NCBI RefSeq assembly: GCF_014843825.1
Contig: NZ_JHQR01000047.1
Span: forward strand, 1-64,000
DNA: 64,000 nucleotides
Reading direction: 5' to 3'
DNA from: Mesorhizobium silamurunense
GTDB taxonomy: Bacteria; Pseudomonadota; Alphaproteobacteria; Rhizobiales; Rhizobiaceae
Position numbers and translations under genes: made by a program. Each line of letters opens with the position of its first letter. The stretch's first letter is position 1. Below are positions 8,010-19,594 of the stretch, piece by piece. The notes beneath the pieces were generated by a model that did no database searches, was not told the origin of the DNA, and worked only from the letters and a program-made list of their open reading frames with translations.

Positions 8010-8536
8010 ATCTCGGCCAGCCTGCGCACCGTATTCCAGTTGCGCGAGGTGCCTATGCCCATGCGCTTGTGACTGGCGGCTGCAAGCAGCCGCGAACTTG
8101 GCCGCTCGCGCGAAAAGACAAGCCAGATATCGCCGTCGACCGAAGCCACCTTTTCATCCTCGGCGGCATAGGAATGCAGCGCCGCAACGGCCTCGACCGG
8201 CGCCGGGCTGCGCATGACACGTACTGCCACCTGGTCGGCGGTGTCCACGGATTCGGCGGGGAACGGATTGCCGGCTGCGAGCTTCAGCCAGTCTTCGGCG
8301 CCGCGCACGACAATGTCGACATGACGGCCGAAAGTCTCTTCGAAGGCCATCTCCAGCCGTCGCTCGAGATCGGGAATTTTGACCGTCCGCGCCTCGAAGA
8401 CCAGATTGCCCGTCGCCACCAGCGTGCGGACGTTCTTGAGGCCGATGCCTTCGGCCATCGCCTTGAGGTCGGCCATGACGACCCGCCGCCGCTCGCCCAG
8501 GATGATGCTGTAGAGCAGCGCGACATAGGTTTTCAT
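7991..8536 (-). CDS. DUF1697 domain-containing protein
   Basis: A 181-aa protein of the DUF1697 family. The N-terminal YVALLYSIILGERRRVVMADLK segment and the LVATGNLVF motif (residues about 40-46) are diagnostic. So are the F....P and NWNTVRRLAEM segments. Function is unknown; members are small cytosolic alpha/beta proteins. It begins 21 bases after the pyrG reading frame ends, so it is probably cotranscribed with pyrG. The final VGSGQ and stop codon are encoded by the palindromic repeat at 7950-8009, not by family-conserved sequence. Confidence 0.88.
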   Translation of the reverse strand: MKTYVALLYSIILGERRRVVMADLKAMAEGIGLKNVRTLVATGNLVFEARTVKIPDLERRLEMAFEETFGRHVDIVVRGAEDWLKLAAGNPFPAESVDTADQVAVRVMRSPAPVEAVAALHSYAAEDEKVASVDGDIWLVFSRERPSSRLLAAASHKRMGIGTSRNWNTVRRLAEMVGSGQ

Positions 8537-8557
8537 GACCGGCCCAAGCCTGATCGC

Positions 8558-10203
<1,646 letters not shown>

Positions 10204-10299
10204 TTAACGCGGCCTGATTGATTCCGCCAGAGAAAAAACCGCCGCGAAGGCTTTTTCCCAAAATGGCCTCGGTACCCGTGACGGGCATTTCACTGACGC

Positions 10300-10339
10300 A
10301 AGTCGCCCAAAATGCGCAGCGGTCTTGGGCGATAAGCTT
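10300..10339. repeat. Degenerate rhizobial palindromic intergenic element
   Basis: The segment resembles the 49-base element at 50118-50166: AGTCGCCCAAAA, GCGCAGCGG and CTTGGGCGA are shared in the same order, followed by TTCAAAAC. The inverted arms CGCCCAA and TTGGGCG remain complementary; the outer arms are degraded. It lies between the L,D-transpeptidase terminator and the pyrG start. Such hairpin elements are common in rhizobial intergenic DNA. Confidence 0.55.
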
Positions 10340-10359
10340 CAAAACAAAGACTCAAAACA

Positions 10360-10384
10360 AAAGGGCCGGCGGTGCCGGCCCTTT
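10360..10384 (-). terminator. Terminator of the L,D-transpeptidase gene
   Basis: AAAGGGCCGGC and GCCGGCCCTTT form an 11-bp stem around a 3-base loop, followed on the minus strand by TTGTTTTGAG. It lies 21 bases past the stop of the L,D-transpeptidase gene, so pyrG downstream needs its own promoter or readthrough. Confidence 0.85.
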
Positions 10385-10404
10385 CGGCAGTTTATCTCAA
10401 CGCG

Positions 10405-11529
10405 TCAGATGATCACGACCTTGGTGCCGATCTTGACGCGGCTGTAGAGGTCCATGACGTGCTCGTTGATCATGCGGAAGCAGCCGTTGGAGGCGCTGGT
10501 TCCGATAGACTGCGGCGCGATCGTGCCGTGGATGCGCAGATGCGTGTCCTTCTTGCCGTCATAGAGGTAGATGGCGCGCGCGCCGAGCGGGTTCTCGCCG
10601 CCGCCGGGCATGCCGTCCTTGTATTGGCCATAGTGCTTCGGCTCGCGCTTCTGCATGTCGAGCGTCGGGATCCAGCGCGGCCATTCCTGCTTGTCGCCGA
10701 CGGCCACCGTGCCCTTGAACTGCAGGCCTTCGCGGCCGACCGCGATGGCATAGCGGCGTGCAGTGGAAAACGACTCGACGAGGTAGAGGCGGCGGGCACT
10801 GGTATCGATCACAATGGTGCCCGGCTCATAGCCGGTGAACGTGACGTCCTGCGGAACGAATTCCGGCCTCACCTTGAACGGCCGCTTGGCATCCTTCTTG
10901 GCGAGCGCCGAATCGAGCGCACGGGTCTCGGGAAGATAGCTGATCGAGGACACGGACTGCCCGCCGAACAGGCCAGCGAACAGGCCGCCGCTGCTCGTCT
11001 GCCTCTGGCCAGGCTGCTCGCTGCGCAGCTCACCATTGTTGCCCGTGGCCGTGACGTTCATCGCCTCGGCCGGGATCGGTTCGTCGGCTTGGATCGGTGC
11101 GATCGGCGCCAAGGGCTCGAGCGGTGCGATGATCCGCACGGTCTTCTTCACCGGCATGGCATCGGCCACTTCCATTGATGCTGCCGACCCTTTCTTGGCA
11201 AGCCATTCCTGACGCGCCGCATCCGCCTTGGCCTTGGCCGCCTCGCGCATCGCCAGCTTGCGGGCTTCGAGCGCCTTGGCCTTGGCGGCTTCCTTGTCGG
11301 CCGCGATCTTGGCCTCGAGCTTGCTGATCTGCGCGAGGTCCTCTGAAGTCGGGTTTTTCTTCTTCTTGAGAAGCCTTAGCTGCGATGCGTCGCTCTTGGC
11401 GGCGACGGGGATGGCGTCGGTCTTTTCTACCGACGGCGAAGCGGCCAGGTTTGCCGGCGAGGCAAGGGCCGCGGAACCCATGCCGAATACGGCACAGAAT
11501 CCCAAAAGGATGAAGCTGCGAAGCTGCAT
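10405..11529 (-). CDS. L,D-transpeptidase (ErfK/YbiS/YcfS/YnhG family)
   Basis: Periplasmic enzyme that forms 3-3 crosslinks in peptidoglycan or anchors proteins to it. From the ATG at 11529 it is 374 aa. It has a signal peptide (MQLRSFILLGFCAVFGMGSAALA) and a Lys/Ala/Glu-rich helical linker (about residues 45-120). A low-complexity region follows. The YkuD domain has TIVIDTSARRLYLVE near the start and the catalytic motif HGT...SNGCFRM near residues 330-352, with Cys about 350. A longer in-frame start at 11586 would bury the signal peptide, so 11529 is preferred. A strong terminator follows. Confidence 0.9.
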   Translation of the reverse strand: MQLRSFILLGFCAVFGMGSAALASPANLAASPSVEKTDAIPVAAKSDASQLRLLKKKKNPTSEDLAQISKLEAKIAADKEAAKAKALEARKLAMREAAKAKADAARQEWLAKKGSAASMEVADAMPVKKTVRIIAPLEPLAPIAPIQADEPIPAEAMNVTATGNNGELRSEQPGQRQTSSGGLFAGLFGGQSVSSISYLPETRALDSALAKKDAKRPFKVRPEFVPQDVTFTGYEPGTIVIDTSARRLYLVESFSTARRYAIAVGREGLQFKGTVAVGDKQEWPRWIPTLDMQKREPKHYGQYKDGMPGGGENPLGARAIYLYDGKKDTHLRIHGTIAPQSIGTSASNGCFRMINEHVMDLYSRVKIGTKVVII

Positions 11530-11742
11530 GGCGAAGATCCGATCGTTCAATGCTTGTTGCCCACGGCGTCGCCCGGCGTCCCCCAAGGACGCCGAAAAGT
11601 GCCGCGCGCAATCTATAGTCGATTAGCCAGCGCGCCCTCAAGCTGAGCGACGCGCTACGCTTGGTTGAATCTTCGTGATCAAGCAGCATTTGCCGCGACT
11701 GTGTTCAAAGAACAACAGATCGCGGCAGCAATGCTTGCCCGG

Positions 11743-12240
11743 CTACTGGTTCGGAACCTGCGGAGTGACCGGCAAGGTAACGCCGTTCGTGGCCGGCGGC
11801 GTGGTCGGATTCGCCGGCGCCGGCGTGGCGGGAGCAGTGGCCGGAGCCGTAGTGGTGCCGCCATTCGACAGCGGCGTCGTGGTCGTCGTGCCGCCTGACG
11901 GGGCCGCCGGCTGCGAGCTGCCCACCGGACCGTTCGAGCCCGGCAGTTGGTTGAGCACACCCTTGCCGGCATTGTTGGTGGTCGAGGCCGGCGTGCGATC
12001 GAGAATGTCGATCGGCTTCTCGCCGTATCGGGCGATGATGGACAGGGCGAGCGAAGTCACGAAGAACGCCGCGGCCAGGATTGCCGTTGCGCGGGTAAGC
12101 GCATTGGCGGCACCCCGCGCCGTCATGAAACCGGAACCGCCGCCGATGCCGAGACCACCGCCTTCGGAGCGCTGCAGCAGCACCACGCCGACAAGGGCGA
12201 GCACGACCATGAGGTGAACGACGATCAGTACGGTTTCCAT
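11743..12240 (-). CDS. secG: Preprotein translocase subunit SecG
   Basis: SecG assists the SecYEG channel. Residues 1-75 carry two membrane helices (METVLIVVHLMVVLALVGVVLLQ and about 52-72) with the conserved QRSEGGGLGIGGGSG loop. The remaining 90 residues are a Pro/Thr/Gly/Asn-rich tail typical of the long SecG of rhizobia. It lies between tpiA (upstream) and the L,D-transpeptidase. The tpiA-secG-pyrG neighbourhood is conserved in alphaproteobacteria, here with the transpeptidase inserted between secG and pyrG. Confidence 0.93.
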   Translation of the reverse strand: METVLIVVHLMVVLALVGVVLLQRSEGGGLGIGGGSGFMTARGAANALTRATAILAAAFFVTSLALSIIARYGEKPIDILDRTPASTTNNAGKGVLNQLPGSNGPVGSSQPAAPSGGTTTTTPLSNGGTTTAPATAPATPAPANPTTPPATNGVTLPVTPQVPNQ

Positions 12241-12412
12241 AATTTATCCTGGCGAGGCCGTGCTCGGCCGCGCATACGACCGGTGATTTGGAGGCGGCTC
12301 CTTACAATGCTTTGACGGCATTTCCAAGCCCGTGGCCGGGAATATGGGGAGCAATCCGGCCATTGCAACGATTTGGGCCCGCGTCCCCTGCCTCTCTGGC
12401 GCGTGCTTGCGG

Positions 12413-13180
12413 CTAGGAGATGTTCATATAGGCTTCCGCAATGGCGAGGAAGTCGGCCGCCTTCAGGCTTGCGCCGCCGACCAGCGCGCCGTCGACATTC
12501 TCGACGCCAAGCAGTTCCACCGCATTGGACGGCTTGACCGAACCGCCATAGAGAATGCGCATCTTGGCCGCGGCATCGCCGAGCAGCGCGATGAGCTTGC
12601 CGCGGATATGCGCGTGGGCCTCGGCGACGTCGGCGGCGGTCGGCGTCAGGCCGGTGCCGATCGCCCAGACGGGCTCATAGGCGATGATGGTGTTGGCGGC
12701 GGTGGCGCTCGGAGGCACGGAACCGTTGAGCTGGCGCGACAGGACATCGAGCGTCGCGCCCGCCTCGCGTTCGGCGCGCGTCTCGCCGATGCAGATGATC
12801 GCCACCAGCCCTGCCCGCCAGGCCGCCGACGCCTTGGCGTTGACGATCGCGTCGTCGTCACCGCATTGCTCGCGGCGCTCGGAATGGCCGACGATGACGT
12901 GGCTGGCGCCGGCATCCTTCAGCATCTCGGCCGAAATCTCACCCGTATAGGCGCCGCTCTCCTTGGGATGGCAATCCTCGCCGCCGGCGCGAACCGGCGT
13001 GCGCGAAAGGATCTCGGCGGCTTGGTGAAGCAAGGTCGCGGGCACGCAGACCAATGCTTCCGTCTCCGCATCGAGCCCGCTCATGAAGCCGTTGCCGATC
13101 ATCCTCAGCTCGTTGAGCGAGGCGCTGGTACCGTTCATTTTCCAGTTGCCGGCGACGAGCGGACGGATTCCAGGGGTCAT
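12413..13180 (-). CDS. tpiA: Triosephosphate isomerase
   Basis: Interconverts dihydroxyacetone phosphate and glyceraldehyde 3-phosphate in glycolysis and gluconeogenesis. It is 255 aa from the ATG at 13180, which has GGAG about 11 bases upstream. Conserved sites are all present: AGNWKMNG with Asn and Lys (residues 11-14), catalytic His99 in GHSERR, catalytic Glu169 in [11 protein letters not shown], and the phosphate-binding YGGSV. It diverges from ppiD; secG follows downstream after about 170 bases. Confidence 0.96.
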   Translation of the reverse strand: MTPGIRPLVAGNWKMNGTSASLNELRMIGNGFMSGLDAETEALVCVPATLLHQAAEILSRTPVRAGGEDCHPKESGAYTGEISAEMLKDAGASHVIVGHSERREQCGDDDAIVNAKASAAWRAGLVAIICIGETRAEREAGATLDVLSRQLNGSVPPSATAANTIIAYEPVWAIGTGLTPTAADVAEAHAHIRGKLIALLGDAAAKMRILYGGSVKPSNAVELLGVENVDGALVGGASLKAADFLAIAEAYMNIS

Positions 13181-13324
13181 GGGGTCGGTTTCTCCAGGCG
13201 ACATAAGGCAGCGCCCTCACTACCAAAATCAGGCCACAAAGCAATCGACAGTGAGCCGGAAGGACGCTATTGCGCTTGTTTCAGACTCGGCGCATGCGAA
13301 AATGCGCAAAAATCGGAAGTTAGC

Positions 13325-15217
13325 ATGCTTGGTTTATTGAGAAGCGCGGCGAGCACCTGGATCGCGAAGGCGTTGCTGTCGTTGCTGGTGGTGAGCTTTG
13401 CCGTCTGGGGTATTTCCGGGCGCCTGTCGGGAACCTTGGCCGGCCATCATTCCGTGATCACCGCCGGCGGCACAACGGTGTCGATCAATGAGTACCGCCT
13501 CGCCTACGATCGCCAGATCAATCTGTTGTCGCAGCAATACGGCCAGCGCATCACGCGGGAGCAGGCGAAGCTCCTCGGCATCGACAACCAGGTTCTGGCG
13601 CAACTCGTTTCGGGCGCCGTGCTTGACGAGCAGGCGCGCAAGCTGGGGCTTGGCCTTTCCAAGGATCGGCTGGCCGAGTTGACGCGCGAGGATCCGGCCT
13701 TCAAGGGCCCGAGCGGCCAGTTCGACCGCAGGACCTTCGAATATCTGCTTCGCCAGGTCGGCATGCGGCCCGAGGACTATCTGAAGAACCGCTCGCAGGT
13801 GGCAGTGCGCCAGCAGATCGTCGAGGCGATTTCCGACGGTCTCAAGGCGCCGCAGACCTTCCTGAAGGCTGTCGCGCTCTATCGCGGCGAGGACCGCACG
13901 ATCGATTATCTCGTTTTGCCGAAGACGCTTGTGCAGCCGATCGAGGCGCCGGCTGACAGCGCGCTGAAAACCTATTTCGAAGCCAACAAGAAGAACTACG
14001 CCGCGCCGGAATACCGCAAGTTCTCCTATATCCGGCTGGAGCCGCAGGACATCATGGACCCCACGGCGGTGACCGACAGCCAAGTCGCCGACGACTACAA
14101 CAAGAACAAAGCGCGATACACCACGCCTGAAATGCGCACCATCGAACAGCTGGTGTTCAAGACGCCGGATGCGGCCAAGGCGGCATATGACTCTCTGAAG
14201 ACCGGCGCTACCTTCGACAAGATCGTCACCGCCGAAGGCAAGACCCAGGCCGACACGCTGCTCGGCATGCTGGCCAAGGATAAGATCGCCGACAAGGCGG
14301 TCGCCGACGCTGCCTTCTCGCTCAACGCCAACGAGGTCAGCCCCGTGGTCCAGGGCGCCTTCGGCCCGGTGCTGCTGCGCGTCACTGAGATCAAGCCGCA
14401 GGTGGTGAAGCCCCTCTCCGAAGTGTCCGACCAGATCCGCAAGGACCTGGCGCTCGGCGAGGCGAGCCGCATCCTGCTCGACGTCCACGACAGCTACGAG
14501 GACACCCGCGCCTCGGGCGCCTCGCTTGCCCAGGCGGCAGAAAAGCTGAAGCTCAAGGTCGTCACTATCGACGCCATCGACCGCACCGGCCAGCGGCCGG
14601 ACGGCACGGTCGTCAACGACCTGCCGCAATCGGCGGATCTCATCAAGGCGGTCTTCGAGGCCGAGCCGAACACGGAGAATGAAGGCCTGACCACCGCCGA
14701 CAACGGCTTCGTTTTCTACGAAGTCCAGTCGATCACGCCGGCGCGTGACCGCGCGCTGGACGAAGTCCGCCAGAAGGTGGCTGCCGACTGGACGGCCGCC
14801 GAGACCGACAAGCGGCTCGACGCGAAGGCTGAGGAGTTGGAAAAGCGCCTCAAGGCCGGTACGACGCTCGACGTGATCGCGGGCGAGCTGAAACTCGAGA
14901 AACAGACCAAGCGCGGCCTGAAGCGCGAAGCCGACGATGCCGATTTCGGCAAGGAAGGTGCTGCGGCCATGTTCGGCGTCGGCGAAGGCGGTACGGGTCT
15001 GATCCCCTCGCCCACGGGCGACGGCCAGATCCTGTTCAAGGTCGCCGAGGTCTTTGAACCGGCCGGCGCCGATGGCAGCTCCGTCCCGGACGATGCGCAG
15101 AAGTCCTTCAGCGCCGGCATATCCGACGATCTGCTCGACCAGTTGGTGGCGCAGCTGCAGTCGCAGTATGACGTTCGCATCGATCCGGCCGCCGTTTCCC
15201 AAGCACAGACACGATGA
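13325..15217 (+). CDS. ppiD: Peptidyl-prolyl cis-trans isomerase PpiD (SurA_N/parvulin)
   Basis: Membrane-anchored periplasmic folding factor, 630 aa. One N-terminal helix (about residues 12-31, [14 protein letters not shown]) anchors it. A SurA-like N-domain with [27 protein letters not shown] follows, then a parvulin-like region (about residues 270-380) and a C-terminal domain. The frame is open far upstream, but the ATG at 13325 gives the anchor helix at the expected place and lies in the divergent region with tpiA. Its stop overlaps the trpD start by 4 bases, so ppiD and the trp/moa genes are one transcription unit. Confidence 0.9.
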   Translation: MLGLLRSAASTWIAKALLSLLVVSFAVWGISGRLSGTLAGHHSVITAGGTTVSINEYRLAYDRQINLLSQQYGQRITREQAKLLGIDNQVLAQLVSGAVLDEQARKLGLGLSKDRLAELTREDPAFKGPSGQFDRRTFEYLLRQVGMRPEDYLKNRSQVAVRQQIVEAISDGLKAPQTFLKAVALYRGEDRTIDYLVLPKTLVQPIEAPADSALKTYFEANKKNYAAPEYRKFSYIRLEPQDIMDPTAVTDSQVADDYNKNKARYTTPEMRTIEQLVFKTPDAAKAAYDSLKTGATFDKIVTAEGKTQADTLLGMLAKDKIADKAVADAAFSLNANEVSPVVQGAFGPVLLRVTEIKPQVVKPLSEVSDQIRKDLALGEASRILLDVHDSYEDTRASGASLAQAAEKLKLKVVTIDAIDRTGQRPDGTVVNDLPQSADLIKAVFEAEPNTENEGLTTADNGFVFYEVQSITPARDRALDEVRQKVAADWTAAETDKRLDAKAEELEKRLKAGTTLDVIAGELKLEKQTKRGLKREADDADFGKEGAAAMFGVGEGGTGLIPSPTGDGQILFKVAEVFEPAGADGSSVPDDAQKSFSAGISDDLLDQLVAQLQSQYDVRIDPAAVSQAQTR

Positions 15218-16224
15218 GCGCTCTCAAGACACACATAGCCAAGGTCGCCACCGGCACCGCGCTCTCCTTCGAGGAGGCGCGCGAGGCCTTCGACATCATC
15301 ATGTCTGGCGATGCGACGCCGGGCCAGATCGGCGGTTTCTTGATGGCGTTGCGCGTGCGCGGCGAAGCCGTAAGCGAGATTTCCGGCGCCGTGGCCACCA
15401 TGCGCGCCAAGATGCTGCGCGTCGAAGCTCCGCATGGCGCCATCGACATCGTCGGCACCGGCGGTGACAATTCGCACAGCGTCAACATCTCGACCGCCTC
15501 GGCCTTCGTCATCGCGGCGGCGGGCGTTCCGGTCGCCAAGCACGGCAATCGCGGCCTGTCCTCTTTGACCGGTTCCGCCGACGTGCTGACGGCAATCGGC
15601 GTCAAGATCGACATTCCGCCGGAGACGATCAGCCGCTGCATCCACGAGGCCGGCGTCGGCTTCATGTTCGCGCCGGCGCATCATCCGGCAATGAAGCATG
15701 TAGGCCCGATCCGGGGTGAACTCGGCACTCGCACGATCTTCAACCTGCTTGGTCCGCTGTCCAATCCGGCCGGCGTCAGCCGCCAGATGGTCGGCGTCTT
15801 CCTGCCGGAATGGATCACGCCGGTGGCCGAGACGCTGAAGGCGCTTGGGGCCGATCACGCCTGGGTCGTGCACGGCGACGGCTACGACGAGATCACCACC
15901 ACCGGCGAGACGCAGGTGGCCGAGCTCGCCGGCGGCGAAATCCGCGGCTTCACGCTCACCCCGGAAGCGGTGGGACTGAAGCGGCACAGCAAGGAAGAGC
16001 TGCGCGGTGGCGATGCGGCCTATAATGCCACGGCATTGCGCGATATGCTGGGCGGCGATCCCGGCGCCTATCGCGACACGGTGCTGATGAATGCCGGCGC
16101 CGGGCTGGTGGTGGCCGGCAAGGCGACGACGTTTGCCGACGGTATTGAGGCCGCCGCGCAAGCCATCGACAGCGGCCGGGCGCTCGCGGTGCTCGACAAG
16201 CTCATCGAGATTTCGAACGGTTAG
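15214..16224 (+). CDS. trpD: Anthranilate phosphoribosyltransferase
   Basis: Second step of tryptophan synthesis: transfers phosphoribose from PRPP to anthranilate. It is 336 aa, the normal length. Key motifs are seen: the N-terminal [26 protein letters not shown] helix pair, the PRPP-binding [28 protein letters not shown], and [15 protein letters not shown]. It overlaps ppiD by ATGA at its start. trpC follows after 4 bases. Confidence 0.96.
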   Translation: MSALKTHIAKVATGTALSFEEAREAFDIIMSGDATPGQIGGFLMALRVRGEAVSEISGAVATMRAKMLRVEAPHGAIDIVGTGGDNSHSVNISTASAFVIAAAGVPVAKHGNRGLSSLTGSADVLTAIGVKIDIPPETISRCIHEAGVGFMFAPAHHPAMKHVGPIRGELGTRTIFNLLGPLSNPAGVSRQMVGVFLPEWITPVAETLKALGADHAWVVHGDGYDEITTTGETQVAELAGGEIRGFTLTPEAVGLKRHSKEELRGGDAAYNATALRDMLGGDPGAYRDTVLMNAGAGLVVAGKATTFADGIEAAAQAIDSGRALAVLDKLIEISNG

Positions 16225-16228
16225 AACC

Positions 16229-17041
16229 TTGTCCGACATACTGCGCAAGATCGAAGCCTATAAGCGTGAAGAGATCGCCGCGGCGAAGCTCAGCGCGCCG
16301 CTTGCCGGTATCAAGGCCAAGGCCAAGGATACGGAGCCGCCGCGCGGCTTCCTCGCGGCGCTCGAGACCAAGCGGAAGGCTGGCGGCTTCGCGCTGATCG
16401 CCGAGATCAAGAAGGCCAGTCCCTCCAAGGGCTTGATCCGCGCCGACTTCGATCCGCCGGCGCTCGCCAGGGCATATCAGCAGGGGGGTGCTGCCTGCCT
16501 TTCGGTCCTGACCGACGCTCCGTCCTTCCAGGGCGCGCCGGGCTTTCTGACCGCGGCGCGCGCCGCCGTCGGCCTGCCCGCCCTGCGGAAGGATTTCCTC
16601 TTCGATCCATACCAGGTCTATGAAGCCAGGGCCTGGGGCGCGGACGCGATCCTCATCATCATGGCAAGCGTCGACGACGCTTTGGCCAGCGAGCTCGAAG
16701 CGACGGCCTGCGAACTCGGCATGGACGCGCTGGTCGAGGTGCATGACGAGAAGGAAACGGAGCGCGCGCTTCGCCTCTCGTCACGGCTGATCGGCATCAA
16801 CAATCGCGATTTGAGGACGTTCGAGACCAGCCTCGACGTTTCCGAGCGGCTTGCCGCCATGGTGCCGGCCGACCGGCTGCTGGTCAGCGAGAGCGGCATC
16901 TTCACCCATCAGGATTGCCGCCGGCTGGAAAAGAGCAAGATCGGCACCTTCCTCGTCGGCGAGAGCCTGATGCGGCAGGCCGACGTGGCAGCCGCGACCT
17001 CGCTTCTGCTGACGGGCAAGGCGCCGGCCGAGGCCGTTTGA
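16229..17041 (+). CDS. trpC: Indole-3-glycerol phosphate synthase
   Basis: Fourth step of tryptophan synthesis, closing the indole ring. It is 270 aa from a TTG start 4 bases after the trpD stop; the protein then begins (Met)[19 protein letters not shown], the expected N-terminus. TIM-barrel active-site motifs are present: [21 protein letters not shown]-like [49 protein letters not shown] and VSESGI. The rare TTG start so close to trpD suggests translational coupling. Confidence 0.94.
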   Translation: MSDILRKIEAYKREEIAAAKLSAPLAGIKAKAKDTEPPRGFLAALETKRKAGGFALIAEIKKASPSKGLIRADFDPPALARAYQQGGAACLSVLTDAPSFQGAPGFLTAARAAVGLPALRKDFLFDPYQVYEARAWGADAILIIMASVDDALASELEATACELGMDALVEVHDEKETERALRLSSRLIGINNRDLRTFETSLDVSERLAAMVPADRLLVSESGIFTHQDCRRLEKSKIGTFLVGESLMRQADVAAATSLLLTGKAPAEAV

Positions 17042-17043
17042 GG

Positions 17044-17538
17044 ATGCCTGAGCTTACCCATCTCGGCGCCAAGGGCGAAGCCAACATGGTCGATGTCGGC
17101 GACAAGGCCGAGACGACACGCACGGCAATTGCCGAAGGTTTTGTTTCCATGCGGCCGGAAACACTGGAGATGATCCTCGCAGGCGACGCCAAGAAAGGCG
17201 ACGTTCTGGGCACGGCGCGCATCGCCGGCATCATGGCGGCCAAGAAGACGCATGAGCTGATCCCGCTCTGCCATCCATTGCTTCTGACCAAGGTCGCCGT
17301 CGATATCGAGCCCGACCGCACGCTCCCCGGCCTAAGGGTGACCGCGCTTGCCCGCGTCACCGCCAAGACTGGGGTGGAGATGGAGGCGCTGACCGCGGCG
17401 TCGGTCGCCTGCCTCACCATCTACGACATGGCCAAGGCGGTGGACCGCGCCATGGTGATTTCCGGCATCAGGCTGGTCGAGAAGACCGGCGGCAAGTCGG
17501 GCGACTACAAAGCCGCCAAACATGGGGCAGGTTCTTAA
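17044..17538 (+). CDS. moaC: Cyclic pyranopterin monophosphate synthase MoaC
   Basis: Acts with MoaA in the first stage of molybdenum cofactor synthesis. It is 164 aa. The start [21 protein letters not shown], the active-site segment [13 protein letters not shown] and [23 protein letters not shown] are diagnostic. It lies 2 bases after trpC and just before moeA. The linkage of trpDC with moaC-moeA-lexA is a conserved rhizobial arrangement. Confidence 0.96.
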   Translation: MPELTHLGAKGEANMVDVGDKAETTRTAIAEGFVSMRPETLEMILAGDAKKGDVLGTARIAGIMAAKKTHELIPLCHPLLLTKVAVDIEPDRTLPGLRVTALARVTAKTGVEMEALTAASVACLTIYDMAKAVDRAMVISGIRLVEKTGGKSGDYKAAKHGAGS

Positions 17539-17539
17539 G

Positions 17540-18745
17540 ATGGCGCTGGTTCCGGTCGCCGAGGCGCTCGAGCGCCTGTTGGACGGCGCAACCGCGTTGC
17601 CTGGCGAAAGCGTTCCAATCGCCGAGGCGGCCGGTCGGGTGCTGGCCGAACCGGTGGTGGCGCTGCGCACGCAGCCACCGTTCAATGCGTCAGCGATGGA
17701 CGGTTATGCCGCACGCTTTGCGGACGTGGCCTCGGCTCCGGCGCGACTCTCCGTGATCGGCATGGCGCCCGCCGGAAGCGGCTTTGCCGGCTCCGTCGGC
17801 AAGGGCGAGGCCGTGCGCATCTTCACCGGCGCGCCGCTCCCCGAAGGCGCCGACACCGTCGTCATCCAGGAGAATGTCCGCGACCTCGGCGGCGGCGGCA
17901 TCGAAGTGACCGAGCCGACCGCGCAAGGACGCAATGTCCGTCGCCGTGGGCTCGACTTTGGCCAGGGCGACCTGCTGCTCGAAAAAGGTCGCCAGCTCGA
18001 TCCCGCGGCGCTTTCGCTGGCGGCGTCCGCCAACCATCCAAGCCTCAATGTGGTGCGTCGGCCGCTGGTTGCCATCATCGCCACGGGCGACGAGTTGCTG
18101 CCTCCCGGCAGCGCGCTCGGCCCCGACCAGATCATCTCGTCCAATGCCTATGGCGTCACAGCCACGGCCCAGTCGGTTGGAGCGCGCGCGCTCGACCTCG
18201 GCATCGCCGCCGACCGGCAGCACGCGATCGCGGCTTTGGTCAAGAAAGCGGTCTCAGCAGGCGCCGATATCATCGTCACTCTCGGCGGCGCCTCGGTCGG
18301 CGACCACGACCTGATCCACGACGTGCTCACCGGCGAAGGCATGCAGCTCGATTTCTGGAAGATCGCCATGCGTCCCGGCAAACCGTTGATGTTTGGCCGG
18401 CTTGGTAACATCCGCTGCCTTGGCCTGCCTGGCAATCCGGTGGCGAGCCTTGTCTGCTCGCAATTGTTCCTGAAGCCGCTTCTGGCGCGGCTGGGCGGCC
18501 GCAATTACCGACAGGACATCCGCACCGCGCGGTTGGCTGCCGCGATGCACGCCAACGATCTCAGGCAGGACTATGTGCGGGCCGTCGTGCGCGAGGAGGC
18601 CGGACAGTTGGTCGCGACACCGTTTGGCATCCAGGATTCCTCGATGCTGAGAATGCTTGCCGAGGCTAATGGCCTGATCGTGCGTGAGCCCTTCGCCCCG
18701 GCGGCGGAAGCCGGCGCCGAATGCAGCGTTCTGATGTTACGCTGA
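17540..18745 (+). CDS. moeA: Molybdopterin molybdenumtransferase MoeA
   Basis: Inserts molybdate into adenylylated molybdopterin. It is 401 aa from the ATG at 17540, one base after the moaC stop; an alternative ATG at 17522 overlaps moaC. Domains appear in normal order: N-terminal domain with PPFNASAMDGYA, the beta-rich domain, the MPT-binding domain with IIATGDEL, SNAYG and VTLGGASVGDHD, KIAMRPGKPLMFG and LGLPGNPVAS, and the C-terminal barrel. It is followed by the lexA promoter. Confidence 0.95.
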   Translation: MALVPVAEALERLLDGATALPGESVPIAEAAGRVLAEPVVALRTQPPFNASAMDGYAARFADVASAPARLSVIGMAPAGSGFAGSVGKGEAVRIFTGAPLPEGADTVVIQENVRDLGGGGIEVTEPTAQGRNVRRRGLDFGQGDLLLEKGRQLDPAALSLAASANHPSLNVVRRPLVAIIATGDELLPPGSALGPDQIISSNAYGVTATAQSVGARALDLGIAADRQHAIAALVKKAVSAGADIIVTLGGASVGDHDLIHDVLTGEGMQLDFWKIAMRPGKPLMFGRLGNIRCLGLPGNPVASLVCSQLFLKPLLARLGGRNYRQDIRTARLAAAMHANDLRQDYVRAVVREEAGQLVATPFGIQDSSMLRMLAEANGLIVREPFAPAAEAGAECSVLMLR

Positions 18746-18785
18746 ACAAAACGTCAACACATTCACTAAACTTTAAACGGTTGCG

Positions 18786-18800
18786 GAACACAACTGGAAC
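18786..18800. promoter_or_regulatory. SOS box (LexA operator) upstream of lexA
   Basis: GAAC-N7-GAAC is an exact match, on the reverse strand, to the alphaproteobacterial LexA operator GTTC-N7-GTTC. It lies 60-74 bases before the lexA start. Autoregulation of lexA by such a site is established for rhizobia. Confidence 0.85.
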
Positions 18801-18811
18801 AGATAGTGTTT

Positions 18812-18826
18812 GTTCTGGGTTTGTTT
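18812..18826. promoter_or_regulatory. Second, near-match SOS box upstream of lexA
   Basis: GTTC-N7-GTTT differs by one base from the alphaproteobacterial LexA operator. It starts 26 bases after the start of the perfect site on the opposite strand, in the region where promoter or leader should lie. It may be a weak second operator. Confidence 0.5.
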
Positions 18827-18859
18827 TCTGATTCTGGTTTCAGAACCCATGGGGTCGCC

Positions 18860-19594
18860 ATGCTGACGCGCAAACAACATGAACTGCTGATGTTCATCCA
18901 TGAACGGCTCAAGGAAAGCGGCATTCCGCCGTCTTTCGACGAGATGAAGGAAGCGCTCGACCTTGCCTCGAAGTCCGGCATCCATCGCCTGATCACGGCG
19001 CTGGAAGAGCGCGGTTTCATTCGCCGGCTGCCGAACCGGGCGCGCGCTCTTGAAGTCCTGAGGCTGCCCGATTCGATCGCGCCCGGCCTCAATGCGGCGA
19101 AGAAATTCTCGCCGAGCGTCATCCAGGGCGGCCAAGGCAATCTCGGCCGGCAGATCAAGCCTGCGGCGCCCTCGCGCACGCCTACGCCCAGCAATGACGA
19201 CGACGCCGTTTCAGCCGTGTCCATTCCGGTTATGGGCCGCATCGCAGCGGGTGTGCCGATCGATGCCATCCAGCACCAGACGCATTCGATCACGGTGCCG
19301 CCGGACATGATCGCGGGCGGCGAGCACTACGCCCTGGAGGTCAAGGGCGACTCGATGATCGAGGCGGGCATCTTCGACGGCGATACGGTGATCATCCGCA
19401 ACGCCAACACGGCTAGCCCCGGCGAGATCGTGGTGGCCCTTGTCGACGACGAGGAAGCGACGCTGAAGCGCTTCCGCCGCAAGGGTGCCTCGATCGCGCT
19501 CGAGGCCGCCAACCCGGCCTATGAGACCCGCATCTTCGGTCCCGATCGCGTCAAGGTGCAGGGCAAGCTCGTCGGGCTCATCCGCCGCTACTGA
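18860..19594 (+). CDS. lexA: SOS repressor LexA
   Basis: Represses DNA-damage genes and self-cleaves when RecA is activated. It is 244 aa from [10 protein letters not shown], the standard N-terminus; an ATG at 18806 lies among the operators and is rejected. The winged-helix DNA-binding domain covers residues 1-65. The cleavage bond is Ala130-Gly131 in GRIAAGVP. The catalytic dyad is Ser165 ([10 protein letters not shown]) and Lys203 (EEATLKRF). Its 3' end overlaps the convergent comEC reading frame by 7 bases. Confidence 0.97.
   Translation: MLTRKQHELLMFIHERLKESGIPPSFDEMKEALDLASKSGIHRLITALEERGFIRRLPNRARALEVLRLPDSIAPGLNAAKKFSPSVIQGGQGNLGRQIKPAAPSRTPTPSNDDDAVSAVSIPVMGRIAAGVPIDAIQHQTHSITVPPDMIAGGEHYALEVKGDSMIEAGIFDGDTVIIRNANTASPGEIVVALVDDEEATLKRFRRKGASIALEAANPAYETRIFGPDRVKVQGKLVGLIRRY

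Noticed and set aside
12332-13324. An upstream extension of the ppiD frame by 331 codons
   Set aside because: It is antisense to tpiA, which is intact and conserved; the PpiD anchor helix begins at 13325.
13334-15202. A 622-codon open frame on the minus strand opposite ppiD
   Set aside because: It has no recognisable domains and the low-complexity Arg/Leu/Asp composition typical of antisense frames in GC-rich genes; ppiD on the plus strand has clear family motifs.
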